Source of the DNA: RHLJ01 sp965247355
Lineage (GTDB): Bacteria; Bacteroidota; Rhodothermia; Balneolales; Balneolaceae
Direction of reading: 5' to 3'
Length of the DNA: 64,000 nt
Assembly: GCA_965247355.1 (NCBI GenBank)
Contig: OZ252011.1
Coordinates: 3,534,001 to 3,598,000, forward strand
Made by a program: the position numbers and the translations under genes. Below, one piece after another: positions 1 through 9,604 of this stretch (positions are counted from its first letter, which is position 1; each line of letters starts with the position of its first letter). Below the pieces are notes generated by a model that was not told the origin of the DNA, made no database searches, and worked only from the letters and a program-made list of their open reading frames with translations.

Positions 1-925
1 TATTTCCTCCAATCCAGCTCATATTTATTATGTCTGGAAATTCGGCACATCCGGTTGGGTCTTGAGGATCATTACAAATATCTCTTAGGTAAGGAAGCCC
101 TGGATTTAAGTTATTAGTATTATATCCATACCCTGATATTACTATTCCCATGTTGCCTGCCAAACTTGAAATTCCTGTATTATTATTGTTAGTTGCTGCA
201 GCAATTAAAGCAATTCTTGGGCCATGAGAATAAGTAGTATTAACCCATTTACCGTGCTCATAAGCTAAGACTCTTCCAATAAGATCTTCGTGAACACCAC
301 CAGTACTACTTGTTGACCAACTATCAGAAATCCCAATTACTAAATTGGGATCCCCTTCTGTAATGTCAAATACTTTTTCAGATTCAATTATTTTATGAGT
401 CCATTGATTATCAAAGTATGGATCATTTGGAGAAGTACTTGTAGTATAATAAATAGGAGGTTGCTCGATATATTTAACATTAGGTACATCAAAATATTTT
501 TGAACTAATTGTAATGAAGTAAAATCATTAAAAATTAACTTATAGATTTTAGAATAATCATTAACAGTGACTAGTTCTCCTTTTTTGTTGTACCTCACAG
601 TGTCATTTGGAATCGCTTGAGGGTGAAGTCGTTCCATTGATTTAAGACTACGATTGGCTTCAAATTCAGAAAAAACATTTTTAAAAGACATAAATTTAGA
701 CTTAATATTTTGGCTAGAAATATTTTTGGCTTGAGAAATGTCATCTGTGATGTGTTTTTCAAAAGCAACATAAAATACTTTAGAAAATATATCCCCTTCT
801 TCATTCACATACATTTCGCCATGCGTGTGTATTCCGCTCCCCTCAATTTTTTTAAGGCGCTCTTGCGCTGTAATACTAGTCGTCGTTAAAATGGTAATCG
901 CAAGTGCCACTATAATGCTTTTCAT
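1..925 (-). CDS. Subtilisin-like (S8) secreted serine protease, 3' end beyond the window
   Basis: Reading the minus strand from the ATG at 925 gives 308 codons with no stop, continuing off the left edge. Residues 1-21 form a signal peptide ending at TAQ, followed by a prodomain-like stretch to about 165. The S8 fold begins at NDPYFDNQW. Asp201 in VIGISDSW matches the catalytic Asp, His234 in YSHGPRIA matches the catalytic His, and IINMSW near 300 matches the conserved strand before the oxyanion region. The usual HGTHVAG is altered to HGPRIAL. The catalytic Ser and any sorting domain lie outside the window. GAGAGGA just upstream of 925 is a good ribosome binding site. The gene is divergent from the propeller gene at 993 across 67 bp, and both are AT-rich. 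Confidence 0.85.
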   Translation of the reverse strand, partial: MKSIIVALAITILTTTSITAQERLKKIEGSGIHTHGEMYVNEEGDIFSKVFYVAFEKHITDDISQAKNISSQNIKSKFMSFKNVFSEFEANRSLKSMERLHPQAIPNDTVRYNKKGELVTVNDYSKIYKLIFNDFTSLQLVQKYFDVPNVKYIEQPPIYYTTSTSPNDPYFDNQWTHKIIESEKVFDITEGDPNLVIGISDSWSTSSTGGVHEDLIGRVLAYEHGKWVNTTYSHGPRIALIAAATNNNNTGISSLAGNMGIVISGYGYNTNNLNPGLPYLRDICNDPQDPTGCAEFPDIINMSWIGGN

Positions 926-992
926 TTGTTTATCCTCTCTTTATTTATTAATGTTTTAAGCATAATTCTATTTAACAGTAATTAAGGTTTAA

Positions 993-3128
993 ATGCAAAT
1001 TAATATTTCGCATAAAGTATTATTTTTTTTGTTAATTACATTTAATTTTAGTTATTCTCTAAATGCCCAAACATGGAAATCCCTTAATGGTCCTTTAGAG
1101 TCTGATGTAAGAGATATAATTATTGAGAGTGATACAGTATATATCGTTTCTGTTGATCTAGGAGGTCTCTATAAAAAGCATATCAATTCGGAAAAATGGA
1201 CTTTCGTGGATGTTGCTATTATTAATAAAGTAAGTAAAGATAGAGTTGAAATAGCTGGTTTAAACTCAATAGAAATAAGCCCAAATGGAACTTATTATGC
1301 AGCTGGCTCTGGTATTAATGTAGATGGTGAATATTTCAACCATTTTTTTGTATCTAACGATTTTGGCAAATCATGGGAAGCAATTCGGGAGGGTATCAAT
1401 TATTTTGAAGGTCCTGTTATTGAGGGTAACGATATATTTATTTCAAGTAATGGACAGCTAATAATAGGTTTTGCCAATCAAATTTTCATATATCATGAGG
1501 AGGAAAAACGATTTATAAAAAGTTCTGGTAATGCAGGTCTAGCTTCAAATAAAGTATTTACCTTTTATGAATATGGCGATACTCTGGTTGCTGGGAGAAT
1601 AACTGGAATTGAGTATTCATCAGATAAAGGAGAAAATTGGATATCATCATCTTTTGACTCACTGGAAGTGTTATCTATCGAGTATGTAGACGGAGAATTA
1701 TTCGCAGGTACAGATAAAGGGCTTTATAAGGCTCAAGCAGTAGATGGATATTATAAAAAAATTCAGGATATCGGGGAAACTCCTATTAAAGCACTTCATT
1801 TATATAAAGGGTTTGTGATTGTCGGTACTGATTCTGGTGTGTCTTTTATTAATCTTGCGACACTTAATATTCAACCTAAATTCCAAGAATTTGCTTTAAA
1901 AAATATTAACTCGATTAACAGTGTTGATAGCTTAATATTCATTGGAACAGATAATGGTGTTTATGAGTGTACTGTCCTAATTAATAACTGTGATTTAACA
2001 GGTGTACAAAATTCCTGGGTTAGAACTATTAATTTTCAAAATCAAGATACTTTGTGGGCAGGAACTACAAATAGTATACATCGTTATTTTTTGAGTGAAG
2101 AAAAGTGGGATACCGTAACATTTCCAATAGATGGGGCTAAAAATATCATACCTTTTGCAGAGGATTCATTTTTTACGGTAAACGATTTAAGTTTTTTTAG
2201 TTGTTCATTTCAAAGTTCTATTTGTGATAGCATTGCGGTAGATCCTGGTATTCCAATATTTGATTTAAAACAAAATACTGCTGGAAATCTTTTTATTGCA
2301 TCTCGTGAGCAAGTTTTCATATCCACTAACAATGGAGAAAACTGGGAAATAATTTATACAAGTCCAGAAAGTAAAAATTTCAGCTTGGTTCCTTATCTGG
2401 ATTCACTTTTGTTTATTAACAGTGACAGGATAAGGTATGATCTTACCAATAATACCTATGATATACTCAGTAAAACTGTACATGTAATTACTGAAAAAGG
2501 AATTGTTTATTCCAGCAGTAATGGAATTCATAAAAGTTCTGATTTTGGGGATACCTGGACCACTGTTTTACAAAGTTCGGATATCTTAAATCAAGGTTTA
2601 GGTGGTGTAAAATTTCTTCTTTTTGAAGAGGAAGGAAACAAGCTTTATGCTATAACAACAAAAGGAGCTGTATTCGTAAGTAAGAATGAAGGTGTTAGTT
2701 GGGGAGTGAATAAAGAAATGTTTCCTCTTTTAATTGAGAGCTCAACTATAGGAGAGCGCGATAAATTATACCTAGGAACATCAATTACGGGGCTATTTGT
2801 AAACACTATACCGCTTGAACCCCCTATTATCATTTCAAATGAATTTGAGACTACACTAAGGCCTAAATCTTTTACTCTCCATCAAAATTATCCCAATCCG
2901 TTTAACCCATCAACAACCTTTTCATTTGAATTGAGTCAATCCGAATTGGTTAGCTTAAATATATATAATACGTATGGGCAACTGGTTTTTACGAAAAGTC
3001 TGGGAAGACTGGGCTCAGGACTTCATTCAGAAACTGTTAACCTTTCAGAATATGCCAGCGGAATGTATTTGATAAGACTAACTTCAGGGAGCGAGTCTCA
3101 GACCATTAAGATGATGCTCATCAAATAA
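993..3128 (+). CDS. Secreted beta-propeller protein with type A (T9SS) sorting domain
   Basis: The 711-residue product has an N-terminal signal peptide ending near residue 25 (LNAQ). A long run of BNR/sialidase-like repeats follows, with recurring S.D.G..W motifs (SNDFGKSWE, SSDKGENWI, STNNGENWE, SSDFGDTWT). The last 85 or so residues form a type A sorting domain, starting at HQNYPNPFNPSTTF and ending in the basic KMMLIK tail. In Bacteroidota relatives this domain directs export by the type IX system. No enzymatic residues can be assigned, so binding or adhesion is a guess. The gene stands alone, divergent from the protease at 925, and is followed by a strong terminator. Its base composition is more AT-rich than the metabolic genes to its right. 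Confidence 0.85.
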   Translation: MQINISHKVLFFLLITFNFSYSLNAQTWKSLNGPLESDVRDIIIESDTVYIVSVDLGGLYKKHINSEKWTFVDVAIINKVSKDRVEIAGLNSIEISPNGTYYAAGSGINVDGEYFNHFFVSNDFGKSWEAIREGINYFEGPVIEGNDIFISSNGQLIIGFANQIFIYHEEEKRFIKSSGNAGLASNKVFTFYEYGDTLVAGRITGIEYSSDKGENWISSSFDSLEVLSIEYVDGELFAGTDKGLYKAQAVDGYYKKIQDIGETPIKALHLYKGFVIVGTDSGVSFINLATLNIQPKFQEFALKNINSINSVDSLIFIGTDNGVYECTVLINNCDLTGVQNSWVRTINFQNQDTLWAGTTNSIHRYFLSEEKWDTVTFPIDGAKNIIPFAEDSFFTVNDLSFFSCSFQSSICDSIAVDPGIPIFDLKQNTAGNLFIASREQVFISTNNGENWEIIYTSPESKNFSLVPYLDSLLFINSDRIRYDLTNNTYDILSKTVHVITEKGIVYSSSNGIHKSSDFGDTWTTVLQSSDILNQGLGGVKFLLFEEEGNKLYAITTKGAVFVSKNEGVSWGVNKEMFPLLIESSTIGERDKLYLGTSITGLFVNTIPLEPPIIISNEFETTLRPKSFTLHQNYPNPFNPSTTFSFELSQSELVSLNIYNTYGQLVFTKSLGRLGSGLHSETVNLSEYASGMYLIRLTSGSESQTIKMMLIK

Positions 3129-3129
3129 A

Positions 3130-3157
3130 AAAGCTCCGATTATTCAACCGGAGCTTT
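3130..3157. terminator. Bidirectional rho-independent terminator
   Basis: AAAGCTCCG at 3130-3138 pairs perfectly with CGGAGCTTT at 3149-3157 around a 10-nt loop. A-runs and T-runs flank the stem on both sides. It sits between the convergent genes ending at 3128 (+) and 3183 (-) and can serve both. Confidence 0.8.
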
Positions 3158-3182
3158 AAAATAAACATTCAGAATTTGAAAG

Positions 3183-4799
3183 CTACTTTTTGGAAGCATA
3201 TTCAAATTCATGTACATCCATTTCCACACCCTCACTTGGGCGAACAGTCATAGATTTAGGCTCAAGGAAGTACTTGAGGTAATCACGTCCTCCTGCTTTT
3301 GCATCGGTACCACTCATTTTAAATCCTCCGAAAGGCTGAGCGCCAACTAAAGCTCCGGTACATTTTCTATTGATATACAGGTTACCCACTTTGAATGTGC
3401 GAAGTGCTTTTTCAATTTTCTTTGGGTCCTGAGAAAAATAGGCGCCAGTTAAGCCATAATCGGTACTATTGGCAATTCGTATTGCATCATCAGTGTCTTT
3501 TGCTTTAATAAAAGCAGTTACCGGTCCGAAAATTTCTTCCTGAGCAATACGTGCGTTTTCATCCACATCTGCGAATACAGTTGGCTCAATATAATATCCG
3601 GGGTTTTGGGTGTCAGCGAGTTTCCCACCTGCCATTAACCTGGCTTCAGATTTTCCAATCTCAATGTAGCTCATGATTTTATCCACGGCTTTCTGGTTTA
3701 CAACCGGACCCGCTGGATAGTTCTCTTTTGCATCCCCAACTTTTAATGCTTTCGTTTTCTCAACTACTTTTTCAAGTACTTCATCATATACAGATTCAAC
3801 TACAATAGTTCTGGATCCGGCAGAACATTTTTGTCCCTGGAAACCAAAAGCTCCTCGTACGATTTGATCTGCTGCATAATCCAAATCAGCATCTTCGTCT
3901 ACAACCGTAGCATTCTTGCCACCAAGTTCACAAACGAGTCTTTTTAGAAAATTTTGGCCTTCAACTACTTTACCTGCAATTTCAGCCATATGCAGACCAA
4001 CTGCTTTAGATCCAGTAAAACTAATGAAACGGGTTTTCGGGCTGGTAGTGAGAGCTTCGCCCACTTCCATATTGTCACCGGTAACGAAATTAAAGACTCC
4101 TTTCGGAAGCCCAACTTCTTCAAAAATTTCGGCTACAAGATGACCCATTTTTGGTGTATCGGGTGCCGGTTTAGCTACTACGGTATTTCCAGCTGCAATA
4201 GGGGCAGCAGCCATACCCAGATAGATAGCAAAAGGGAAATTCCACGGAGAAATAGAAACTCCGGCTCCAATTGGCATATAAATCGTTTTGTTTGCATCAC
4301 CCCAGGAATCCTTCACAGGCATTCCTTTATCAAGGCGCATTGCTTCGTAAGCGTAATAAATCAGGAAGTCGATACCTTCTGCGGTATCTGCATCAGCTTC
4401 AAGGTAGTTTTTACCGGCTTCGCTGATCATCCATGCATTAATTTCCATTCTCCGACGCTTAACAACATCTGCAGCTTTAAGTAAATATTCTGCTCGTTCT
4501 TTAGCCGGAGTATACTGCCAGGTTTCAAAGGCTTCCCAGGCTGAATCTAAAGCAACCAGCGTTTGTTCCGTGCTTGCCATCTGAAAGGTTCCAATCACTT
4601 CATCTGTGTTTGACGGATTACGACTTTCAAAAGTGCCGGAATCACCTTTTACCCATTCGCCATTAATATATAAATCGTATTCATTTCCAAAGTTAGCGCG
4701 GGCTTCATTCAAAGCCTTCTTTTGAGCGGAGTCGATGGTGGGATCTGAGAAGTCGAGATATTCTTCGTTTTTAAATTTTTCCAGTGTAATGTCAGACAT
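3183..4799 (-). CDS. rocA: 1-pyrroline-5-carboxylate dehydrogenase (L-glutamate gamma-semialdehyde dehydrogenase)
   Basis: The 538-residue protein belongs to the aldehyde dehydrogenase superfamily, P5CDH branch. It oxidises glutamate-5-semialdehyde to glutamate with NAD+, the second step of proline catabolism. The catalytic Glu is in CELGGKN (E291) and the catalytic Cys in GQKCSAGSR (C325). ISPWNFP and FTGSKAVG mark the cofactor-binding region. The N-terminal segment with FKNEEYLDF is typical of the P5CDH group. No proline dehydrogenase gene lies beside it. It is divergent from gap across 248 bp (4800-5047), which must hold both promoters, though I see no convincing motif there. Confidence 0.9.
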   Translation of the reverse strand: MSDITLEKFKNEEYLDFSDPTIDSAQKKALNEARANFGNEYDLYINGEWVKGDSGTFESRNPSNTDEVIGTFQMASTEQTLVALDSAWEAFETWQYTPAKERAEYLLKAADVVKRRRMEINAWMISEAGKNYLEADADTAEGIDFLIYYAYEAMRLDKGMPVKDSWGDANKTIYMPIGAGVSISPWNFPFAIYLGMAAAPIAAGNTVVAKPAPDTPKMGHLVAEIFEEVGLPKGVFNFVTGDNMEVGEALTTSPKTRFISFTGSKAVGLHMAEIAGKVVEGQNFLKRLVCELGGKNATVVDEDADLDYAADQIVRGAFGFQGQKCSAGSRTIVVESVYDEVLEKVVEKTKALKVGDAKENYPAGPVVNQKAVDKIMSYIEIGKSEARLMAGGKLADTQNPGYYIEPTVFADVDENARIAQEEIFGPVTAFIKAKDTDDAIRIANSTDYGLTGAYFSQDPKKIEKALRTFKVGNLYINRKCTGALVGAQPFGGFKMSGTDAKAGGRDYLKYFLEPKSMTVRPSEGVEMDVHEFEYASKK

Positions 4800-5047
4800 T
4801 GTATGTTTTTGGGTTTCGGTGGTTAAAATTATTTTCGCTTTGCCTAATTAATTAAGGCTTAAATATAGCCAGAAAAGCGCTCCCATTTCAAAGGGCTTGT
4901 AAACTAAGTTTAAGTTAAGGTAAAGCCATTGAAAATGGGACTTAGTAATGGTAGTTTTAAGCTCTTTATAAGAACTTTATTTAATTATGATAGGTTCCTG
5001 AATGCGAATACAATCATAATTATTCATATACAAACAAAGGATTCGAA

Positions 5048-6046
5048 ATGTCAAAAATTAAAGTCGGAATAAACGGATTTGGTCGTATTGGTAGAATGGT
5101 AACACGTGCTATTCTAGCAAAATATGCTGATCAAATTGATATCGTTGGTGTAAATGATTTAACTGATACAAAAACGTTAGCTCACCTTTTCAAATATGAC
5201 TCATCTCAGGGTGCTTACGCTGGAGATGTTTCAGTTGATGGAGATACCATCAAGATCGATCACATGAGCTTTAAGGTTACCGCAGAACGCGACCCTGCTA
5301 ATCTAAACTGGGGAGATCTTGGTGTTGATGTTGTAATCGAGTCAACAGGATTTTTTGTAGACAAAGAAAGTGCAAGCAAACATCTTACTGCCGGAGCCAA
5401 GAAAGTAATTATCTCTGCTCCAGCTAAAGGAGACATTCAGACCATCGTATTAGGTGTTAATGATGATAAAATTGACCCAAGTATTGAGATTTACTCAAAT
5501 GCTAGTTGCACAACAAACTGCCTTGCGCCTATGGCTAAAGTATTAGACGATAAATGGGGAATCGTAAAAGGGTTTATGACTACGATTCACTCATATACTG
5601 GTGATCAACGTATATTGGATGCTCCACACAGAGATCTGAGAAGAGCTCGTTCTGCTGCAATTAACATCATTCCTACTTCAACCGGTGCTGCTAAAGCAGT
5701 TGGATTAGTACTTCCGCATTTGAATGGAAAGCTAGATGGTGGAGCTGTTCGTGTTCCAACCCCTACAGGTTCATTAACTGATTTTGTTGCTGAGTTAGAA
5801 AATGACGCAACTGTTGAAGAAATCAATGCTGAATTTAAAGCAGCTGCATCAGGTGCAATGAAAGGTATTCTTGAGTATTCGGAAGAGCCATTAGTATCAA
5901 CTGATATTATTGGTAATTCACATTCAAATATTTTTGATGCCCAAAGCACAAAGGCAGATGGCAAATTGGTGAAAATAATTGGTTGGTATGATAACGAAGC
6001 CGGTTATGCTAACCGTACCGCTGATTTGGTTACTAAGATTGTGTAA
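5048..6046 (+). CDS. gap: Type I glyceraldehyde-3-phosphate dehydrogenase
   Basis: The 332-residue protein is a full-length GAPDH. It converts glyceraldehyde 3-phosphate, NAD+ and phosphate to 1,3-bisphosphoglycerate in glycolysis, and the reverse in gluconeogenesis. The N-terminal Rossmann motif is GINGFGRIGR. The catalytic Cys is in SNASCTTNC (C154), paired with His181 in TTIHSYTGDQ. The C-terminal WYDNEAGYANR signature is intact. AAAGGA lies 6 nt upstream of the ATG. The gene is monocistronic, followed by a strong terminator. Confidence 0.97.
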   Translation: MSKIKVGINGFGRIGRMVTRAILAKYADQIDIVGVNDLTDTKTLAHLFKYDSSQGAYAGDVSVDGDTIKIDHMSFKVTAERDPANLNWGDLGVDVVIESTGFFVDKESASKHLTAGAKKVIISAPAKGDIQTIVLGVNDDKIDPSIEIYSNASCTTNCLAPMAKVLDDKWGIVKGFMTTIHSYTGDQRILDAPHRDLRRARSAAINIIPTSTGAAKAVGLVLPHLNGKLDGGAVRVPTPTGSLTDFVAELENDATVEEINAEFKAAASGAMKGILEYSEEPLVSTDIIGNSHSNIFDAQSTKADGKLVKIIGWYDNEAGYANRTADLVTKIV

Positions 6047-6067
6047 TCATCATTCAGTTTAACTTTG

Positions 6068-6099
6068 AAAGCCTCTTTGATTGCGAAGAGGCTTTTTTT
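6068..6099. terminator. Bidirectional rho-independent terminator after gap
   Basis: AAAGCCTCTT at 6068-6077 pairs over 10 bp with AAGAGGCTTT at 6086-6095, loop 8 nt, followed by a T-run to 6099. It separates the convergent gap and GH95 genes. Its distal end touches the GH95 stop codon at 6098. Confidence 0.85.
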
Positions 6100-8587
6100 A
6101 TTTAACCGAACTGAGAACGTATTTCTTTCCGGCTTCAGTTTCTAAATCATAGACATAAACGTCTTTCAGGTTTACATCAAGTAATTCAGCATCCGGGCTA
6201 ATAACCGGATTTTTGATAGCAGGAGTTTTGAAAAAAGTATTTGGGTTTTCTCCAACAGCTTCTTTTAATCCTCTTCCTTCAAGTGGTACGTAAGATCGTA
6301 TTCGTGCGACTCCTCCCAATTCAGATTCAAGAACTACCTTTTGTGCAGTTCCTTCTTTCCATTCAATGTCTATTTCAAAACCTCCGCGGGCACGTAATCC
6401 TGTTATATATCCATCTGGCCATGCAGAAGGGAGCGCAGGTAATACATGAATGGCACCATCATGGCTTTGAAGCAACATCTCAGCAATACCAGCGGTACAA
6501 CCAAAATTTCCGTCGATTTGAAAAGGAGGGTGAGCGTCAAATAAATTAGGATAGCTTCCTCCTCTTTCCCAGCCTTGTGGTTGTTTCGATGGACTTAACT
6601 GATCAGTAATTAACTTATAGGCATGATCGCCATCGAGCATACGTGCCCAGAAATTAACTTTCCAACCCATCGACCAACCTGTGGAAGGATCGCCTCTATG
6701 CAGTAAGGTTTGCTTTGATGCAGCAAACAATTCGGGTGTTCGGTATGGTGATATCTGGTTCGAAGGGTGCAATCCGTATAAATGTGAAATATGACGGTGT
6801 TGGTCTTCAGGATTATCCCAATCGTAAATCCATTCCTGTAGTTGTCCATACTGACCTATCTGCATAGGAGGGATTTTTTCAAGCATAGCATCAAGTTCAG
6901 CAATAAAAGATTCCTCACCTCCAACCATACGGGCTATTTCAGCAGTTCGTGTAAATAAATCAAATACCAATTGATTATCCATAGTAGCGCCTGCTGTAAC
7001 AGCAACAGTTCCTCCACCACTAACACGGTATCGGTTTTCCGGAGAAACAGAAGGGGATACCACCATCCAGTCATTTTCGGGGAACGGTTGTAGCTGATCA
7101 AGAAAATATTCTGAAGCAGATTTAAAAATCGGATATTCATTTTTGATGAATTCTTCATTACCGGTAAAAAGGTAATGTTCGTACATCTGCTGGCTCAACC
7201 ACACACCACCCAGTGGCCACAATCCCCAGGAACCCATTCCATCAACGGGATCAGTTATACGCCAGAGATCTGTATTGTGGTGCGTTATCCATCCCGGAGC
7301 ATTGTTGTAAGATTGCTTAGCACTTTCACGTCCTGTAACGGCAATTCCTCTCACCATATCGAATAATGGCTCATGAAGTTCACTCAAATTGGTAATTTCT
7401 GAGGGCCAATAATTCATTTCCGCGTTTATATTGATCGTGTATTTGCTATCCCATGGCGGAGTCATGTGATGATTCCAGATTCCCTGAAGATTTGGCGGCT
7501 GGCCACCCGGTTGTGAAGAAGAAATCAACAAGTAACGCCCGAACTGAAAGTATAAAGACGCAAGCTGTGGATCGGAAGTGGATGCAAAGTCAATCACACG
7601 TTGATCGGTGGTTTTGGCACTGTTTTTAGTATCACCAAGAAACAAATCAACCCGATTAAAATAGTTTTGGTAGAACTCTGTATGAGCGGACTTCATCTCA
7701 TCATAGTGTTTGCCGAGAGCGTTAGAAAGGATTGAGTTCGCTTTAGATTCGTGATCGGCGCTTAAATCACTGTAATTCACAAAATTGGTTCCAATAGAAA
7801 CCAGTGCCGTAATTTGATTAGCTTCAGATACAAAGATTGAAGTGTCGTTAGGAGAGAGTGTACCACCATCAGCTATGATTTCAATGACACTGGTAAATTC
7901 TACTTTCCCTTCCTTTCCTTCATGATCTCCGGAGATTCCCTGTACCTTAATCCGATTCCCTTCAAAATAAGTCTCATGTTTCTGAGGACTGTTGAATGAA
8001 AAAGAACCGGTAATTCTTTGCGGAGAATCGGAGGAGATTTTTATCACAATTACATCATCCACAAAAGAAGAAAAAACTTCGCGGGTAAACTGGATCCCAT
8101 TTACCGTGTAGGAAGTTTTGGTAACAGCTTTTTCAATGTCTAATTCACGCTTATAATCGGTGAAGCTATCATGCCCCGGAAAATTAATGAATAATCCCCC
8201 TACAGGTTGATAAGGCATACCATGATTGGGTGATGAAATAGTGCGGTCTGCGTATTGCTGTGCTTCTGCAAATTTACCTTCACTTAGCAGTTTCCGAATG
8301 GTTGGAATAGCATCCCCTGTTGCCGGATTGATATTATTGCCTGGTTCACCTGCCCAGACCGTTTCCTCATTTAGTTGAATCTCTTCTCTTGCAGGACCAC
8401 CAAAAACCATAGCTCCAAGTCGGCCATTTCCTACCGGTAATGCCTCAACCCATTCTGCAGCAGGTTCATCATACCATAAACGCATGGTTTGTTTAACCGG
8501 TTCAATGGTGTAATCCATAATATTTGATGTACAGGCTACTAACGCTATCAAAGCCATGCATATAGAGAAAGTAATAGAGCGAGGCAT
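6098..8587 (-). CDS. Glycoside hydrolase family 95 lipoprotein (alpha-L-fucosidase/galactosidase type)
   Basis: The protein is full length for GH95, whose members remove terminal alpha-L-fucose (or galactose) with inversion. The N-terminal GH95 signature is clear: LWYDEPAAEWVEALPVGNGR, then GAMVFGG and QLNEETVWAG. The central (alpha/alpha)6 barrel shows NLQGIWN, NINAEMNYWP, and later FQIDGNFGCTAGIAEMLLQS. A GTG start at 8629 is possible, but the ATG at 8587 begins a proper lipoprotein signal (lipobox LVAC, Cys19), so I prefer 8587 and 829 residues. It probably sits on the outer surface or in the periplasm. No other fucose-utilisation gene is adjacent, so the substrate is inferred from the family only. 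Confidence 0.9.
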   Translation of the reverse strand: MPRSITFSICMALIALVACTSNIMDYTIEPVKQTMRLWYDEPAAEWVEALPVGNGRLGAMVFGGPAREEIQLNEETVWAGEPGNNINPATGDAIPTIRKLLSEGKFAEAQQYADRTISSPNHGMPYQPVGGLFINFPGHDSFTDYKRELDIEKAVTKTSYTVNGIQFTREVFSSFVDDVIVIKISSDSPQRITGSFSFNSPQKHETYFEGNRIKVQGISGDHEGKEGKVEFTSVIEIIADGGTLSPNDTSIFVSEANQITALVSIGTNFVNYSDLSADHESKANSILSNALGKHYDEMKSAHTEFYQNYFNRVDLFLGDTKNSAKTTDQRVIDFASTSDPQLASLYFQFGRYLLISSSQPGGQPPNLQGIWNHHMTPPWDSKYTININAEMNYWPSEITNLSELHEPLFDMVRGIAVTGRESAKQSYNNAPGWITHHNTDLWRITDPVDGMGSWGLWPLGGVWLSQQMYEHYLFTGNEEFIKNEYPIFKSASEYFLDQLQPFPENDWMVVSPSVSPENRYRVSGGGTVAVTAGATMDNQLVFDLFTRTAEIARMVGGEESFIAELDAMLEKIPPMQIGQYGQLQEWIYDWDNPEDQHRHISHLYGLHPSNQISPYRTPELFAASKQTLLHRGDPSTGWSMGWKVNFWARMLDGDHAYKLITDQLSPSKQPQGWERGGSYPNLFDAHPPFQIDGNFGCTAGIAEMLLQSHDGAIHVLPALPSAWPDGYITGLRARGGFEIDIEWKEGTAQKVVLESELGGVARIRSYVPLEGRGLKEAVGENPNTFFKTPAIKNPVISPDAELLDVNLKDVYVYDLETEAGKKYVLSSVK

Positions 8588-8706
8588 AATTTTAGTTTCG
8601 TTAATGAATTTAAAATAGAAAAGCTGCACAATTGTAAAAAAAATAAATATGTTTGAGCGCAGATTGAATCAGAGGTACCTTCCTGAAACTTAATTGAAAT
8701 TTTGAT

Positions 8707-9600
8707 ATGAAAAACCTGTTCAAGTTAATGCTTATCGCTGGTGTGCTGATTTATTGTGCACCCCAAACTTCAACTCCAACTCTGGATACTGATCAACTCA
8801 TTGAAGACATTCGAATTCTTTCGGCCGATGAGATGCAGGGGCGACTCGTTGGTACTGAGGGTAATGCAATGGCAAGAGAATATATTATCAACCGATTTGA
8901 AGGAATAGGACTTCCTGTATTTCAAGGAAGTTATGAGCATGATTTTTCGATTGAGCGAGGTAATGGAGATTTAGTAGAAGGAACCAACCTCATTGGGGTA
9001 GTAGAGGGGGAATCTGATTCTATGATTGTGATTACTGCCCATTTCGATCATCTGGGAGTGCGTGATAGCTTAATCTTTAATGGAGCCGACGACAATGCGT
9101 CAGGGACTTCCGGATTATTAGCTATTGCTGATTACTTCACCAAAATTAAACCAAAACACACGTTAGTATTTGCGGCATTGGATGCAGAAGAAGGGGGCTT
9201 AAATGGTGCCCGTGCTTTTGTAAGTGATTCTGTTCTGATGGAAAAGGTGGTACTTAATATCAATATGGATATGATTTCTCAGAACGATAAGAATGAACTC
9301 TATGCGGTAGGTACATATCATTATCCTGAATTGAAACCTGTGCTAGAAACAGTAGATTCGGGAGAATTAAGTTTGCTGTTTGGTCATGACCGCCCTGAAG
9401 ATGGGAACCAGGATTGGACATATTCCTCTGATCATGGTCCTTTTCATAGGCTTGGCATTCCATTTGTTTATTTCGGTGTGGAAGATCATGCCCATTACCA
9501 TCGACCAACGGATACGTTTGAAACGATTCCTCAGGAATTCTATAAGCAATCAGTTCAGGTTATTTTAAATGCTGTTCTTACCTTAGATAATAATTTGTGA
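8707..9600 (+). CDS. M28 family zinc metallopeptidase, lipoprotein
   Basis: The 297-residue protein starts with a lipoprotein signal (IYC, Cys17). The M28 aminopeptidase fold shows its metal-binding order: TAHFDHLG (His112), GADDNASG (Asp128/129), DAEEGGLNG (Glu161/162), NINMDMIS and, near the end, DHAHYHRPTDT. Family members are di-zinc aminopeptidases or carboxypeptidases acting outside the cytoplasm. The peptide specificity cannot be read from sequence. It heads a run of three same-strand genes with gaps of 4 and 8 nt, likely one transcript. Confidence 0.88.
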   Translation: MKNLFKLMLIAGVLIYCAPQTSTPTLDTDQLIEDIRILSADEMQGRLVGTEGNAMAREYIINRFEGIGLPVFQGSYEHDFSIERGNGDLVEGTNLIGVVEGESDSMIVITAHFDHLGVRDSLIFNGADDNASGTSGLLAIADYFTKIKPKHTLVFAALDAEEGGLNGARAFVSDSVLMEKVVLNINMDMISQNDKNELYAVGTYHYPELKPVLETVDSGELSLLFGHDRPEDGNQDWTYSSDHGPFHRLGIPFVYFGVEDHAHYHRPTDTFETIPQEFYKQSVQVILNAVLTLDNNL

Positions 9601-9604
9601 CCCT

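Noticed and set aside
595..804. A 69-codon minus-strand frame inside 1-925
   Set aside because: It is in another frame of the S8 protease gene, whose own frame is open over all 925 bases with clear family motifs.
3954..4484. A 176-codon plus-strand frame opposite the P5C dehydrogenase
   Set aside because: Antisense shadow of a conserved gene; no family resemblance and composition follows the opposite strand's codons.
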